In this document: positions 34,509 to 44,925 of the stretch, one piece after another | Position numbering within the stretch: the first letter of the stretch is position 1 | How the letters are laid out: every line of letters begins with the position of its first letter | Origin: Rubrivivax sp. | GTDB lineage: Bacteria; Pseudomonadota; Gammaproteobacteria; Burkholderiales; Burkholderiaceae | Assembly (NCBI GenBank): GCA_016790225.1 | Contig: JAEUOZ010000002.1 | Coordinates: 62,001-126,000, forward strand | Direction: 5' to 3' | Length of the DNA: 64,000 nucleotides | Translations under genes and position numbers: made by a program | Notes under the pieces: model-generated | The model's input: only the letters and a program-made list of their open reading frames with translations | What the model was told of the DNA's origin: nothing | Databases searched by the model: none

Positions 34509-35373
34509 GGCGTCGCCGCCCTCGGATCGTCCAGCGGATCGAAGCGCTGACGGCCCTTGGCATCCAGCGCCTCGCGCCAGGCGGGCGGCGCCTCGGCCGT
34601 GGCCCAGTATTCGTCGACGGCGATGATCAGGCCGTCCTGCACGCGGAAGAAGCTCGTGGCGAAAAACGTGGCTGGCGGGTGTTCGACACGGACCACCGAC
34701 ATCACGCGCCCGTCATCCAGCCGCACGCATTCGATCAATCGGATCGTCCAGCCTTCCGGGTAGGTCGATTGCGCGTCGATGAATCCGTCTGCGGTGGTGA
34801 AATGTTCGCCACTGGTCCACCAGCGGGCTTCGAAGCCGTCGGACAGCAGCGCACGGGCGGCCGCCCAGTCGCGCGCCTGGAATGCCGCCCACATCGCACG
34901 CACCGCCAGCGCGCCGGCACCCAGCGGCTGGCGAACATAGTCGGTATCCCAGGGGCCATCGCCCGTGGCGACAAAGCCGTGCCGCAAGTAGAAGCGGTTG
35001 GACTCGCTGCGCTTGAGCGCCACCAGTTCCACCGGCATCAAGGCCTGCTGCGCGTTGGCGAGGATCCACTGCAACACGCGCGAGCCGATGCCGCGGCCCT
35101 GCGCGGGTGGATCGATGTAGAAGTGATCCAGCCGCCAGGCGCGCGTCAGCGGCTTCAGCACGAAGAAGCCCACGCGCGTGCCGTCCACGACGATGTGGTG
35201 CGCGCGTGCCGGATCGAAGCCATCGGCCAGGCGCACACGGGCACGCCGCTCGTCGTAGCGGCCCAGCCGCTCCAGGCTGGGGCGCATCGCGCGCAGCCGC
35301 AGCGCCAGCAGCGCCTCGAAGTCCTCGGCCCGCGCCACCTCCAGCGCAAAGCCTTCGGGCGCCAGCGGCAGTT

Positions 35374-35377
<4 letters not shown>
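34505..35377 (-). CDS. GNAT acetyltransferase fused to a SnoaL/NTF2-like domain
   Basis: 290-residue two-domain protein. The N-terminal half (about 1-150) is a GNAT acetyltransferase, with acetyl-CoA loop [14 protein letters not shown] and FYLRHGF. The C-terminal half (about 155-270) looks like a SnoaL/DUF4440 NTF2-like cone ([15 protein letters not shown]...[17 protein letters not shown]). It lies between mcm and meaB with ATGA overlaps at both ends, so its expression is tied to propionate metabolism. Substrate unknown; a CoA-linked repair or detoxifying role would be a guess. Confidence 0.78.
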
Positions 35378-37539
<2,162 letters not shown>

Positions 37540-37600
37540 CGGAGGGTTCTCCACGAAGAGCCTGAGGGGCCGGGCCTTCGCGCTGCGTGATCGGGACGAA

Positions 37601-37620
37601 TCGGGTCGGGTCGGGTCGGG
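37601..37620. repeat. Four tandem TCGGG units upstream of mcm
   Basis: Four perfect 5-base TCGGG copies (CCCGA in the minus-strand transcript), 62-81 bases upstream of the mcm start. A related TCGGGA triplet repeat lies upstream of pccB at 33451-33468. Chance in G+C-rich DNA is possible. Confidence 0.6.
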
Positions 37621-37723
37621 ATCGGCGTGCCCGCAGGGAGCCCTTTCCCGCGCCGCCATCGCCTACGTTAGCGCGAGCGCCGCGGGAAGACGCGGAGCCC
37701 ATGACAGGCTCAGGGCACCCGAT

Positions 37724-37745
37724 CCATTATTCATAATTATAGTGG
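37724..37745 (-). promoter_or_regulatory. A+T-rich palindromic promoter/operator of the mcm operon
   Basis: An island of A+T in G+C-rich DNA. CCA...TGG ends frame ATTAT-TC-ATAAT (37726-37737), and a perfect minus-strand TATAAT at 37736-37741 is a likely -10 element about 197 bases upstream of mcm. The -35 region is poor, suggesting an activator. The GntR regulator at 40783 is a plausible binder, since GntR genes often adjoin mcm in Burkholderiales. The rest of the 347-base gap holds short repeats and a hairpin only. Confidence 0.5.
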
Positions 37746-37846
37746 ACTTGCGGCGAGCTGCGGGCCGTTGGGTGGCGCCGCCCCTTGCGCAGCGCGCTGG
37801 GCCAGCCGCTTCGTGGCCTGCCGTCCGAAAGGCAAGGCCTGCCAAG

Positions 37847-37875
37847 GCCCCGCCTTCGCTCCCGCGCGGCGGGGC
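37847..37875 (-). terminator. Hairpin after the Cache-CheW gene
   Basis: GCCCCGCC and GGCGGGGC pair perfectly (8 bp, 13-base loop) 12 bases past the stop of the minus-strand gene. No T run follows. Candidate terminator or 3' stabiliser. Confidence 0.4.
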
Positions 37876-37886
37876 AAGGCCCCCGA

Positions 37887-40445
37887 TCAGGCCGCGACCG
37901 CGCGCCCCTTGACGCTGGCGCAGAAACCTTCGCGCGGCGCGGCCTCTGCCGGTGGCAGCGCCAGCCCGGCTTGCGGGAAGAAGGTCGCCGCCAGCGCGGC
38001 CGGATCCTGCACCTGCAGCAGGCTCGTCTCGCCATCCGAGGCGGCCAGCTTGAGGATGCCGCTGGTCCAGGGCGTGAGCCGGCGCATGCCGGCCGGCAGT
38101 TCCTGCAGCTGCCGCGCGTCCAGATCCAGCACCTGGCTCACACCGTCCACCCGCAAGCCCAGCAGGGGCCGGGTCGGGTCTTCGCCGACGCAACGGCGGT
38201 TCATCACCAGCACCACGCCGTCTTCCTGCCGCGCCGGGTAGGTCACGCCCATCAGCTGGCGCGCGCAAGCCACGGCGATCAGCTGGCGCGAATCACCGGT
38301 GCCCACTTCCAGCAAGCCGGCATGCAGCGGCTGCGCCCGCGGCGTGCGGACCAGGCGGTCTGACGGCAGGGCCTCGATCACGGCGTCGGCCGGCAAGGCG
38401 CACAGATTGGCGCCCACATGGAACAAGGCAAATTCGCGGTGATGGCGCCGCTCGGCCACCGGCGCGGAGCGGAAGCTGTGATCGGCCAGCGAGCTGCCAC
38501 GGCGCTCGATGGCCCCCAGACGCAGGGCCACGGCCGCGTACACATCGTTGCGATAGCCATCGGTGGTCTTGAATTCGCGGTAGCCGCCGGCCTTGCGCAC
38601 GGACATCGCATAGTGAACGCCCTGGTGCGCAACGATGCGCGGCTCCAGCCCCAGGGGCCACGCGGCGCCGGGCGGGAGTTGCTCGTCGGTGGACGAGATC
38701 ACGGTGCCCTGCGCGTCGATGAAGGCCGCCAGCCCGCGACGGCTGTCCAGCACGTCGTCCAGCATGGCACGGAATTCACGCTGTGAATTGAAGACGATCG
38801 CGATGCCGCCCACCGGGCGGCCGCTGTCGGGATGGCGCACACCGGCGACATAGACGTAGGTCGATTCGCCCTCGTTCAGCACGGTCGGCCCGAAAGGCGT
38901 GACGCGGTACTGCTGGGGATCCTGCAGGCCCATCGCCAGCTCGCGCAGGGTGCCGTCGACCGTGCTGCCCAGCTGCGGCGGCGAGGTGTCGTTGCTGATG
39001 CCGCGGATGACACCGGCTCCATCAAAGGCCAGGATGCGGGTGTAGACGGTGTAGAGGCTGTTGATGTAGGCCAGCACGCCCTGAAGCTCGCGCGTGCCCG
39101 CTTCGTCACGCGGCAGCGACAGCACGCGCCGCACCACGGGTGACAGCGCCCACCAGCGGCAATCGTTGGCACGCTCGTACAGGTTGCGGTCCATGATGTC
39201 CGCGGCCAGCCGCGCGAGCTCGGAAGCCTGCTGCTGCGTGCGGCCCATGGCCGTGCGGTAGAGCTCGCCGATGGCGCGGCCCACGCGGGATCGCATGGCC
39301 ACGCCGGCATCGTTGACCTGCTGCAGCACCGCCTTGAGCTGCAGTTGACCGGAAGCGGCCGAGCGCGAGGCCACACGGCCGTTCCACACCATGCGGCGCA
39401 GGTTGCGGTTGATCGCATCCACCTCCAGCTGGATCTGGCGCAGCTCCTGGCTTTCCAGCGCCACGTCCTCGGCCACATCACCCGTGGCGTGCCGGTGGTT
39501 GAAGGCCACCAGCAGCGAAACCATGGCCATGGCACGCCAGCTGGGCCCACGATAACCCTGGTAGCCGCGCGTGGGGCAGCACACGCCCAGGTACTCGCGG
39601 CCGGCGAAGGTCATCAGCGAGACGTCATCGGCCGTCATCCCGCGCATGCGCGCACCCAGCGGCACATGGGCTTCGTCATTGCTGATGACCACGCGGTCTT
39701 CGTCATCGACCAGCACCAGCGCCACCTGCCGGCGCGAGCCTTCGCTGCCGGCAAAGATGCGCTGCATCTCGTCGCGCAGACGAAAGCGCAGCACCAGCAC
39801 GCCCAGCAGCTGTCCGGCTTCGCTGCGGATGCGGTGGGCATAGAGCAGCGTGGGCTGGTCGTCGCAGCTGAGATCGCTGGCGGCAAACTGCTCCACGTAG
39901 CCCTCGGCTGCGCAAGCCAGCCCGATCAGCGGATCCTGGGTCTGCGTCTGCTCCGGCCTGCTGGTGTCCAGCCGTGCCAGCAGGCGGCCGTGCGGATCGG
40001 TGACGACGATGTCGTCGTAGACGGTGTACTTGTCGCGGTACTCGGCCAGGCGCTGCTGGAAAGCATCGCGCTGCGCCATCTGCTCCCCCTCGCCTTGCTG
40101 GCAGAAGGCCCGCAGCACGTCGTCCGTGGCCAGGAAGCCCACATCGGCCGTGCGCTCGAAGAGGTTGCGCACCAGGATGTCGATGGTGCACTGCGCGGTC
40201 GCCGAGAGCTCGTCGCGCAGCTCCGCCAGGTTCTCCAGGCCCAGCTGCTGCACCAGCCGCTGCTGCAGCGCCGAGAAGCGCTCCCGCGTCTGCGACAGGG
40301 TGGACAGCACGGATTCCGCATGTTCCGGGCAGCTGATCGCGGATGCGGCCTCGATCATCGTCCACAGCATGCTCAGATCGCGCAGATCGCGATCAGCACT
40401 GAGAACGTGGCGCATGTGGGGCAGCAGCTCTTCGACGATGTCCAT
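37887..40445 (-). CDS. Soluble double-Cache sensor fused to a CheW-like domain
   Basis: 852-residue protein without a signal peptide or clear membrane helix. Two PAS/Cache-type sensing regions (about 85-310, with YTVYDDIVVTDPHGRLLARL, and about 440-640, with GVIRGISNDTSPP and AFIDAQGTVISSTDE) are joined by a helical region at about 325-430. Residues from about 670 to 815 form a CheW-like domain (REFALFHVGANLCALP...VDGVSQVLDL). CheW domains bridge receptors and CheA, so this may feed a cytoplasmic signal into chemotaxis or a similar array. No che genes are in the window. Confidence 0.72.
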   Translation of the reverse strand: MDIVEELLPHMRHVLSADRDLRDLSMLWTMIEAASAISCPEHAESVLSTLSQTRERFSALQQRLVQQLGLENLAELRDELSATAQCTIDILVRNLFERTADVGFLATDDVLRAFCQQGEGEQMAQRDAFQQRLAEYRDKYTVYDDIVVTDPHGRLLARLDTSRPEQTQTQDPLIGLACAAEGYVEQFAASDLSCDDQPTLLYAHRIRSEAGQLLGVLVLRFRLRDEMQRIFAGSEGSRRQVALVLVDDEDRVVISNDEAHVPLGARMRGMTADDVSLMTFAGREYLGVCCPTRGYQGYRGPSWRAMAMVSLLVAFNHRHATGDVAEDVALESQELRQIQLEVDAINRNLRRMVWNGRVASRSAASGQLQLKAVLQQVNDAGVAMRSRVGRAIGELYRTAMGRTQQQASELARLAADIMDRNLYERANDCRWWALSPVVRRVLSLPRDEAGTRELQGVLAYINSLYTVYTRILAFDGAGVIRGISNDTSPPQLGSTVDGTLRELAMGLQDPQQYRVTPFGPTVLNEGESTYVYVAGVRHPDSGRPVGGIAIVFNSQREFRAMLDDVLDSRRGLAAFIDAQGTVISSTDEQLPPGAAWPLGLEPRIVAHQGVHYAMSVRKAGGYREFKTTDGYRNDVYAAVALRLGAIERRGSSLADHSFRSAPVAERRHHREFALFHVGANLCALPADAVIEALPSDRLVRTPRAQPLHAGLLEVGTGDSRQLIAVACARQLMGVTYPARQEDGVVLVMNRRCVGEDPTRPLLGLRVDGVSQVLDLDARQLQELPAGMRRLTPWTSGILKLAASDGETSLLQVQDPAALAATFFPQAGLALPPAEAAPREGFCASVKGRAVAA

Positions 40446-40782
40446 GGTGGGTGGGTAAAGATGGGCGGGCAGGAGGCTGGTGGTCGCTCTTCAGTCAAGC
40501 GTTAGCGGCTGATCGAGCGTCCGCAGTGTGAGGACGGCGCGGGGGGCCGAGCCGGTGAATAGATCGGCTTCTGTCGCCCAAATCCAGCGCCCGTCAGCTT
40601 GCGGGAAGCCACGAGGCGCAGCGCGCTCAGGTCCGGTGCAGATCGTCCCGCCCGAAGGCTTTCGCGCACCGTTTTCGTGCGTCCATGCCAGTTTTCTGGC
40701 ACGGATTGCCAGCCCTCACCGCCACGGTGCGCGGCTCCGAAGACCCTTGAACGCCACGTGCATGGGCCAGAATCCGACCCGA
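40446..40782. other. Divergent intergenic region between Cache-CheW and GntR genes
   Basis: 337 bases without a supported gene. It holds TGCCAG-TTTT-CTGGCA at 40686-40701, a perfect 6-bp inverted repeat in the gntR-side promoter region that could be an operator. No convincing -10/-35 pair was found on either strand. Confidence 0.4.
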
Positions 40783-41493
40783 ATGTCCGCCCCCGCCCAG
40801 ACCGTGTCTGAAGACGCCCCAACCTCCGAGCCCTCGCCCCTGGCCCGCCGCGCGCTGTACGTGGAGGTGGCCGAGCGTCTGAGGCAGCAGATCTTCGATC
40901 GGCAGCTGGAGCCCGGCAGCTGGATCGACGAGATGAAGCTCGCCGCACAGTACGGCATCAGCCGCACGCCGCTGCGCGAAGCCTTGAAGGTGCTGGCCGT
41001 GGAGGGCCTGGTGACGATGAAGGTGCGCCGCGGCGCCTACGTCACGGAGATGTCGCGCGAGGACGTGCGCGATGTCTACCACCTGCTGGGCCTGCTGGAA
41101 AGTGATGCCGCCGCGAGGGTGGCCCAGCAGGGCAGCGACGAACAGCTGGCCGAGCTGCAGCGCCTGCACGAGCGCCTGGAAAGGCAGGTGCGCCAGCGCG
41201 ATGCCTTCTTTGCCACGAACGAGCAGTTTCACCTGCTGCTGCTCACGGCCGCGGGCAACCGCTGGGCCATGCAGATGGTGACCGATCTGCGCAAGGTGAT
41301 GAAGCTCAATCGCCACCACTCGCTGTTCAAGCAGGGGCGCCTGGCGGAATCGCTGGCCGAGCACAGGGCCCTGGTGAAGGCGCTGGTCTCGCGCGACGCC
41401 GAGGCCGCGCGCCAGACCATGCGGCTGCATTTCGACAACGGCCTGGTCGCAGCCGCGCCGACGCTTGATCGCGCGGTGGCCGGTCAGGCCTGA
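40783..41493 (+). CDS. GntR-family regulator, FadR subfamily
   Basis: From ATG at 40783 the product has 236 residues; ATG at 40762 is an alternative and neither has a strong ribosome site. N-terminal winged helix (ALYVEVAERLRQQIF...AAQYGISRTPLREALKVL), then an all-helical FadR/FCD-type effector domain with metal-binding-type His residues. It may respond to an acid or CoA ester. The gene is near mcm, so control of the propionate genes is a fair guess. Convergent with senC, 15 bases apart. Confidence 0.85.
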   Translation: MSAPAQTVSEDAPTSEPSPLARRALYVEVAERLRQQIFDRQLEPGSWIDEMKLAAQYGISRTPLREALKVLAVEGLVTMKVRRGAYVTEMSREDVRDVYHLLGLLESDAAARVAQQGSDEQLAELQRLHERLERQVRQRDAFFATNEQFHLLLLTAAGNRWAMQMVTDLRKVMKLNRHHSLFKQGRLAESLAEHRALVKALVSRDAEAARQTMRLHFDNGLVAAAPTLDRAVAGQA

Positions 41494-41508
41494 GCGGGCG
41501 AGACGCTC

Positions 41509-42597
41509 CTAGAACACGCGCAAGGCCGGGCCGTCCGCCGCCTGCACCTCACCCACCTCCGCGGCAGCCTCGAAACCATGGCGGCGCAGGATGTCCAGCA
41601 CCTGTGGCGCGCTGGCGGCATCACAACTCACGAGCAGGCCGCCGCTGGTCTGTGGATCGGTGAGCAAGGCGCGGTCCTGCGGCGCGAAGCCAGCGGGCAG
41701 TTCGACCTCGGCCCCATAGCCCGCCCAGTTGCGGTTGGAAGCCCCGGTGACGAAGCCGCGGCCGGCGAGTTCACGCGCGCCGTCCAGCAAGGGCACCCGG
41801 GCCCAGTCCAGCGCCGCGCGGGCCCGCGCGCCGCGCGCCATCTCCAGTGCATGGCCGGCCAGGCCGAAGCCGGTGACATCGGTCATCGCGTGCACGCCCG
41901 GCAGCTCGGCCAGCTCCGGCCCCGGCGTATTCAGCTTGGTGGCCGAAGCGATCATCGCGGCATAGCCGCCGGCACCCAGCTCGTTCTTCTTCAAGGCGGC
42001 GGACATCACGCCCACGCCCAGGCCTTTGCCCAGGATGAGCCGGTCACCCACCCGAGCGTCGCTGTTGCGCTTGACCAGCCTGGGATGCACCAGCCCCATC
42101 GCCACCAGGCCGTAGATGGCCTCGACCGAATCGATGGTGTGGCCACCCGCCACGGGAATGCCCGCGGCACGGCAGACGCTGTTGCCGCCTTCGAGGATGC
42201 GTCCGATCGTTTCGGTCGTCAGCTGTGCGATGGGCATGGCCACCAGCGCCAGCGCCATGATGGGCCGGCCGCCCATGGCATAGACATCGCTGATCGCATT
42301 GGTGGCTGCGATGCGCCCGAAATCGAAGGGGTCGTCGACGATCGGCATGAAGAAGTCCGTCGTCGCGATCAGCGCCTGCTGCTCGTTGAGCTGGTACACA
42401 GCCGCGTCATCCGCGGTCTCGATGCCCACCAGCAGCTGCGGCGGCACCGGCATGGCCGTCGTGCCCTTCAGGATCTGCGCCAACACACCGGGCGCGATCT
42501 TGCAGCCGCAGCCACCACCGTGGCTCAGGGCCGTCAGGCGCGGCTCCGGGGGAGCGGCCGACGGCGGCGATTCAGGAGGTCGTTCGGGGGCGTTCAT
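41509..42597 (-). CDS. senC: Selenophosphate synthetase of the selenoneine cluster
   Basis: SelD-family enzyme making selenophosphate from selenide and ATP. The 362-residue product has the N-terminal Gly-rich catalytic segment GGGCGCKIAP (Cys30, Cys32, Lys33), ADDAAVY, the TDFFMPIVDDP metal region, and DVTGFGLAGHA. It encodes Cys rather than Sec at the active site. It is read with senB (26-base overlap) next to senA, so its product probably feeds selenosugar synthesis; a general SelD role for selenouridine or selenocysteine is not excluded. Confidence 0.9.
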   Translation of the reverse strand: MNAPERPPESPPSAAPPEPRLTALSHGGGCGCKIAPGVLAQILKGTTAMPVPPQLLVGIETADDAAVYQLNEQQALIATTDFFMPIVDDPFDFGRIAATNAISDVYAMGGRPIMALALVAMPIAQLTTETIGRILEGGNSVCRAAGIPVAGGHTIDSVEAIYGLVAMGLVHPRLVKRNSDARVGDRLILGKGLGVGVMSAALKKNELGAGGYAAMIASATKLNTPGPELAELPGVHAMTDVTGFGLAGHALEMARGARARAALDWARVPLLDGARELAGRGFVTGASNRNWAGYGAEVELPAGFAPQDRALLTDPQTSGGLLVSCDAASAPQVLDILRRHGFEAAAEVGEVQAADGPALRVF

Positions 42598-43579
42598 CGG
42601 ATGCCTTCATGGTTTCGGCCACGATCCACAGCAGGGTTTCACGCTCGCGCGCGGGCTCGAACAGCGGCGCGCGCGCGGCACACTGGGCCTGCAGCCGGGG
42701 CAGCATAGCCGCATCGTCGCGGCAGCGCTGCAGCAGGGCTGCCAGCGCCTGCGCGTCGCCGGCCGGGACGTAGCCGCCGTAGTCCTCGCCCAGCAAGCCC
42801 ACATTGCCCGGCACACGCGAAGCGAGCACCGGTGTGCCGCTGCGCACGGCCTCGATCACGGCATGGGCGCCGCCTTCCATCAGGCTGGCGTGCAGCAGCA
42901 CATGCGCCTGCTGGATGCAGCGGCGCGTCTCGGCCGGCTCCAGCTCGCCCAGCCAGCGGTAGGGGCCTTCCATCAGGGACAGTGCCTCGGCCTCCTGGCC
43001 CAGCTCCGGGACCAGCGATCGGCCGATGTGGGCGATGCGGATGTCGGGCCGCCCGCCAAGCAGCTTCGCCACGGCCATCACCGTGCGCGGGTCCTTCTCC
43101 GGCCGCAGGTGGCCCACGACCACAGCACGCACGAAGCCCGCCGGCTTGCGCAGCGTCTTGCGCGCCGCGCAGGACTGCAGGCACACGACGGCCTTGGCCT
43201 GCTGTGCCGCTGGCAGATCGTCGATCGCGCGCTCGTGCAGCACCACCAGCCGCGTGGCCTCACGCAGCGCACGCTGCGCCGCGCGGTCCTCGCGGATGTC
43301 GCGGTACAGATCGGTGCCGGTGAGCACGAGGATCAAGGGCCGGCCGGGGTGCGCTTGCGCCCAGGCATGGATCGAATCTGCCGAGCGGCGCGCGTGGAGG
43401 GCGACCATCAGCTCGTCGCGCGCATCACCGTCCCAGGCCGGCAGCAGGCGAACCCGATAATCGGCCGACAACATGCGCGCCCAGCGCGCCGCGGTCTGCC
43501 AGTTGCCGTTGTTGGCATCGGCCAGAGCGGGCGTCACCAGGGCCAGACGGGGCTTGATGCGAGGGGCGATGCGGGTCAT
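42572..43579 (-). CDS. senB: Selenosugar synthase (SenB-type glycosyltransferase)
   Basis: In the known sen pathway SenB joins selenophosphate-derived selenium to a UDP-sugar. From ATG at 43579 the product has 335 residues, a GT-B glycosyltransferase opening LALVTPALADANNGNWQTA, the family hallmark, with VVVGHLRPEKDP in the middle and LLHASLMEGGAHAVIEAV near the C terminus. Its start codon shares bases with the senA start on the other strand. No good ribosome site is visible; a longer frame to 43687 exists but runs through senA. Confidence 0.88.
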   Translation of the reverse strand: MTRIAPRIKPRLALVTPALADANNGNWQTAARWARMLSADYRVRLLPAWDGDARDELMVALHARRSADSIHAWAQAHPGRPLILVLTGTDLYRDIREDRAAQRALREATRLVVLHERAIDDLPAAQQAKAVVCLQSCAARKTLRKPAGFVRAVVVGHLRPEKDPRTVMAVAKLLGGRPDIRIAHIGRSLVPELGQEAEALSLMEGPYRWLGELEPAETRRCIQQAHVLLHASLMEGGAHAVIEAVRSGTPVLASRVPGNVGLLGEDYGGYVPAGDAQALAALLQRCRDDAAMLPRLQAQCAARAPLFEPARERETLLWIVAETMKASDERPRTTS

Positions 43580-44885
43580 GAGCAACGAGGTGGAAGCCAC
43601 CAGTGAACGGGCGACAGGGCGTGATGGCGGCCCGAGCGGAGCCACCGATGCCGCCGATGCCCGAGTCGCTATCGCCGCCCCAGACACCGATTCTGCGCTT
43701 CGCTGCGGCGATGCGCAGGCCCTGGCCCGTGATTGGGAAGCGCTGCGCTCCCGCCTGCTGAACCTGTGGCGGGCCTACGAGCAGGCACTGCCCGCTTCGA
43801 TGGAGATCCGCTACGCGCCTGAGCTCAACCCGCCGCGCTGGGAGCTGGGCCACATCGGCTGGTTCGAGGAACACTGGATCGCGCGCAACCCCGCGCGGCT
43901 GCAGGGCTGGCAGGCCGATCCCGAGGCGCCCCGAGCGGCCGCTTCCGTGCGGCAGGCCGATGCGCTGTACAACTCCTCGCGCGTGACGCACACACGGCGC
44001 TGGCACCTGGATCTGCCCGATGCGCGCCAGACCCTGCGCCAGGTCCGCGCGATCCATGAACGAACGTTGGCGCTGCTGTCGCAGACCGATGGCAGCGATC
44101 GCAGCCTCTACGTCTACCGCCTGGCTGCGCTGCACGAAGCCATGCACGCCGAAGCCTGGGTCATGATGGCGCAGCAGCTGGCGATCGATCTGCGCGGCTG
44201 CGGCATCCCCTTGCAGCCACGCCGCGTGGCGCCGCTGCAGGCGCTGGAGCTGCCTGCCTGCCGGTGGCGCCTGGGCCGGGACGGCCCAGGCTTCGACTTT
44301 GACAACGAACGTTCTGCCCATGAGGTGGAGATCCAGGCTCTGTCCATCGATTCCGCCCCGGTGAGCTGGGGCCGCTACCTGCCCTTCGTCGAAGGCGGCG
44401 GCTATGACGAGCGGCGCTGGTGGAGCGATGAAGGATGGGCCTGGCGACGCCGGCCGGGCAACGGCAAACCGCGCCACCTGATGAACGAGGGCGGCGCCTG
44501 GCAGCGTGCGCTGTTCGGCCAGTGGGCCGCTCTCGATCCCGATGAACCGGCCGTGCACCTCAGTGCCCACGAGGCGCAGGCCTGGTGTCGCTGGGCCGGC
44601 CGCCGCCTGCCCACCGAAGCCGAGTGGGAGTGCGCTGCGGTGACGCTTGGGCAGTCCTTTGCCTGGGGCCAGGTCTGGGAATGGACCGCCAGCCCGTTTG
44701 CGCCCTACCCCGGCTTCGAGCCCCATCCCTACCGCGACTATTCGCAACCCTGGTTCGACGGCCGCCCCGTGCTGCGCGGCGCCTCGTTCGCCACCTGGCC
44801 AGGGCTTGTCGACGCGCGCTACCGCAACTTCTTCACCGCCGAGCGCAGCGACATCCTGGCGGGCTTCCGCAGCTGCGCGATGTGA
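43578..44885 (+). CDS. senA: Selenoneine synthase (EgtB-like iron enzyme)
   Basis: In the known pathway SenA uses O2 and iron to couple hercynine to the selenosugar, leading to selenoneine. From ATG at 43578 the product has 435 residues: an N-terminal DinB-like part with iron-ligand candidates His92 (WELGHIGWFEEHW) and His186/His190 in HEAMHAE, then a C-terminal FGE-sulfatase-type domain (LSAHEAQAWCRWAGRRLPTEAEWE, RNFFTAERSDILAGFR). It differs from EgtB at 55.1 kb in the ELNPPRWELGHIGWF block. Beside senB and senC, identification is strong. About 30 N-terminal residues look disordered. Confidence 0.88.
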   Translation: MSNEVEATSERATGRDGGPSGATDAADARVAIAAPDTDSALRCGDAQALARDWEALRSRLLNLWRAYEQALPASMEIRYAPELNPPRWELGHIGWFEEHWIARNPARLQGWQADPEAPRAAASVRQADALYNSSRVTHTRRWHLDLPDARQTLRQVRAIHERTLALLSQTDGSDRSLYVYRLAALHEAMHAEAWVMMAQQLAIDLRGCGIPLQPRRVAPLQALELPACRWRLGRDGPGFDFDNERSAHEVEIQALSIDSAPVSWGRYLPFVEGGGYDERRWWSDEGWAWRRRPGNGKPRHLMNEGGAWQRALFGQWAALDPDEPAVHLSAHEAQAWCRWAGRRLPTEAEWECAAVTLGQSFAWGQVWEWTASPFAPYPGFEPHPYRDYSQPWFDGRPVLRGASFATWPGLVDARYRNFFTAERSDILAGFRSCAM

Positions 44886-44925
44886 TCGCGGCGGCGCGCG
44901 GGCGGCGAGAGCTCAAGGGGCCGCG

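Noticed and set aside
40686..40712. TGGCAC...GC near gntR as a sigma-54 (-24/-12) promoter
   Set aside because: GG and GC are 8 bases apart here and not the required 10.
41509..42597. senC as a selenocysteine-system selD alone
   Set aside because: Not excluded, but overlap with senB and closeness to senA make the selenoneine role the simpler reading; no selA, selB or selU gene is in the window.
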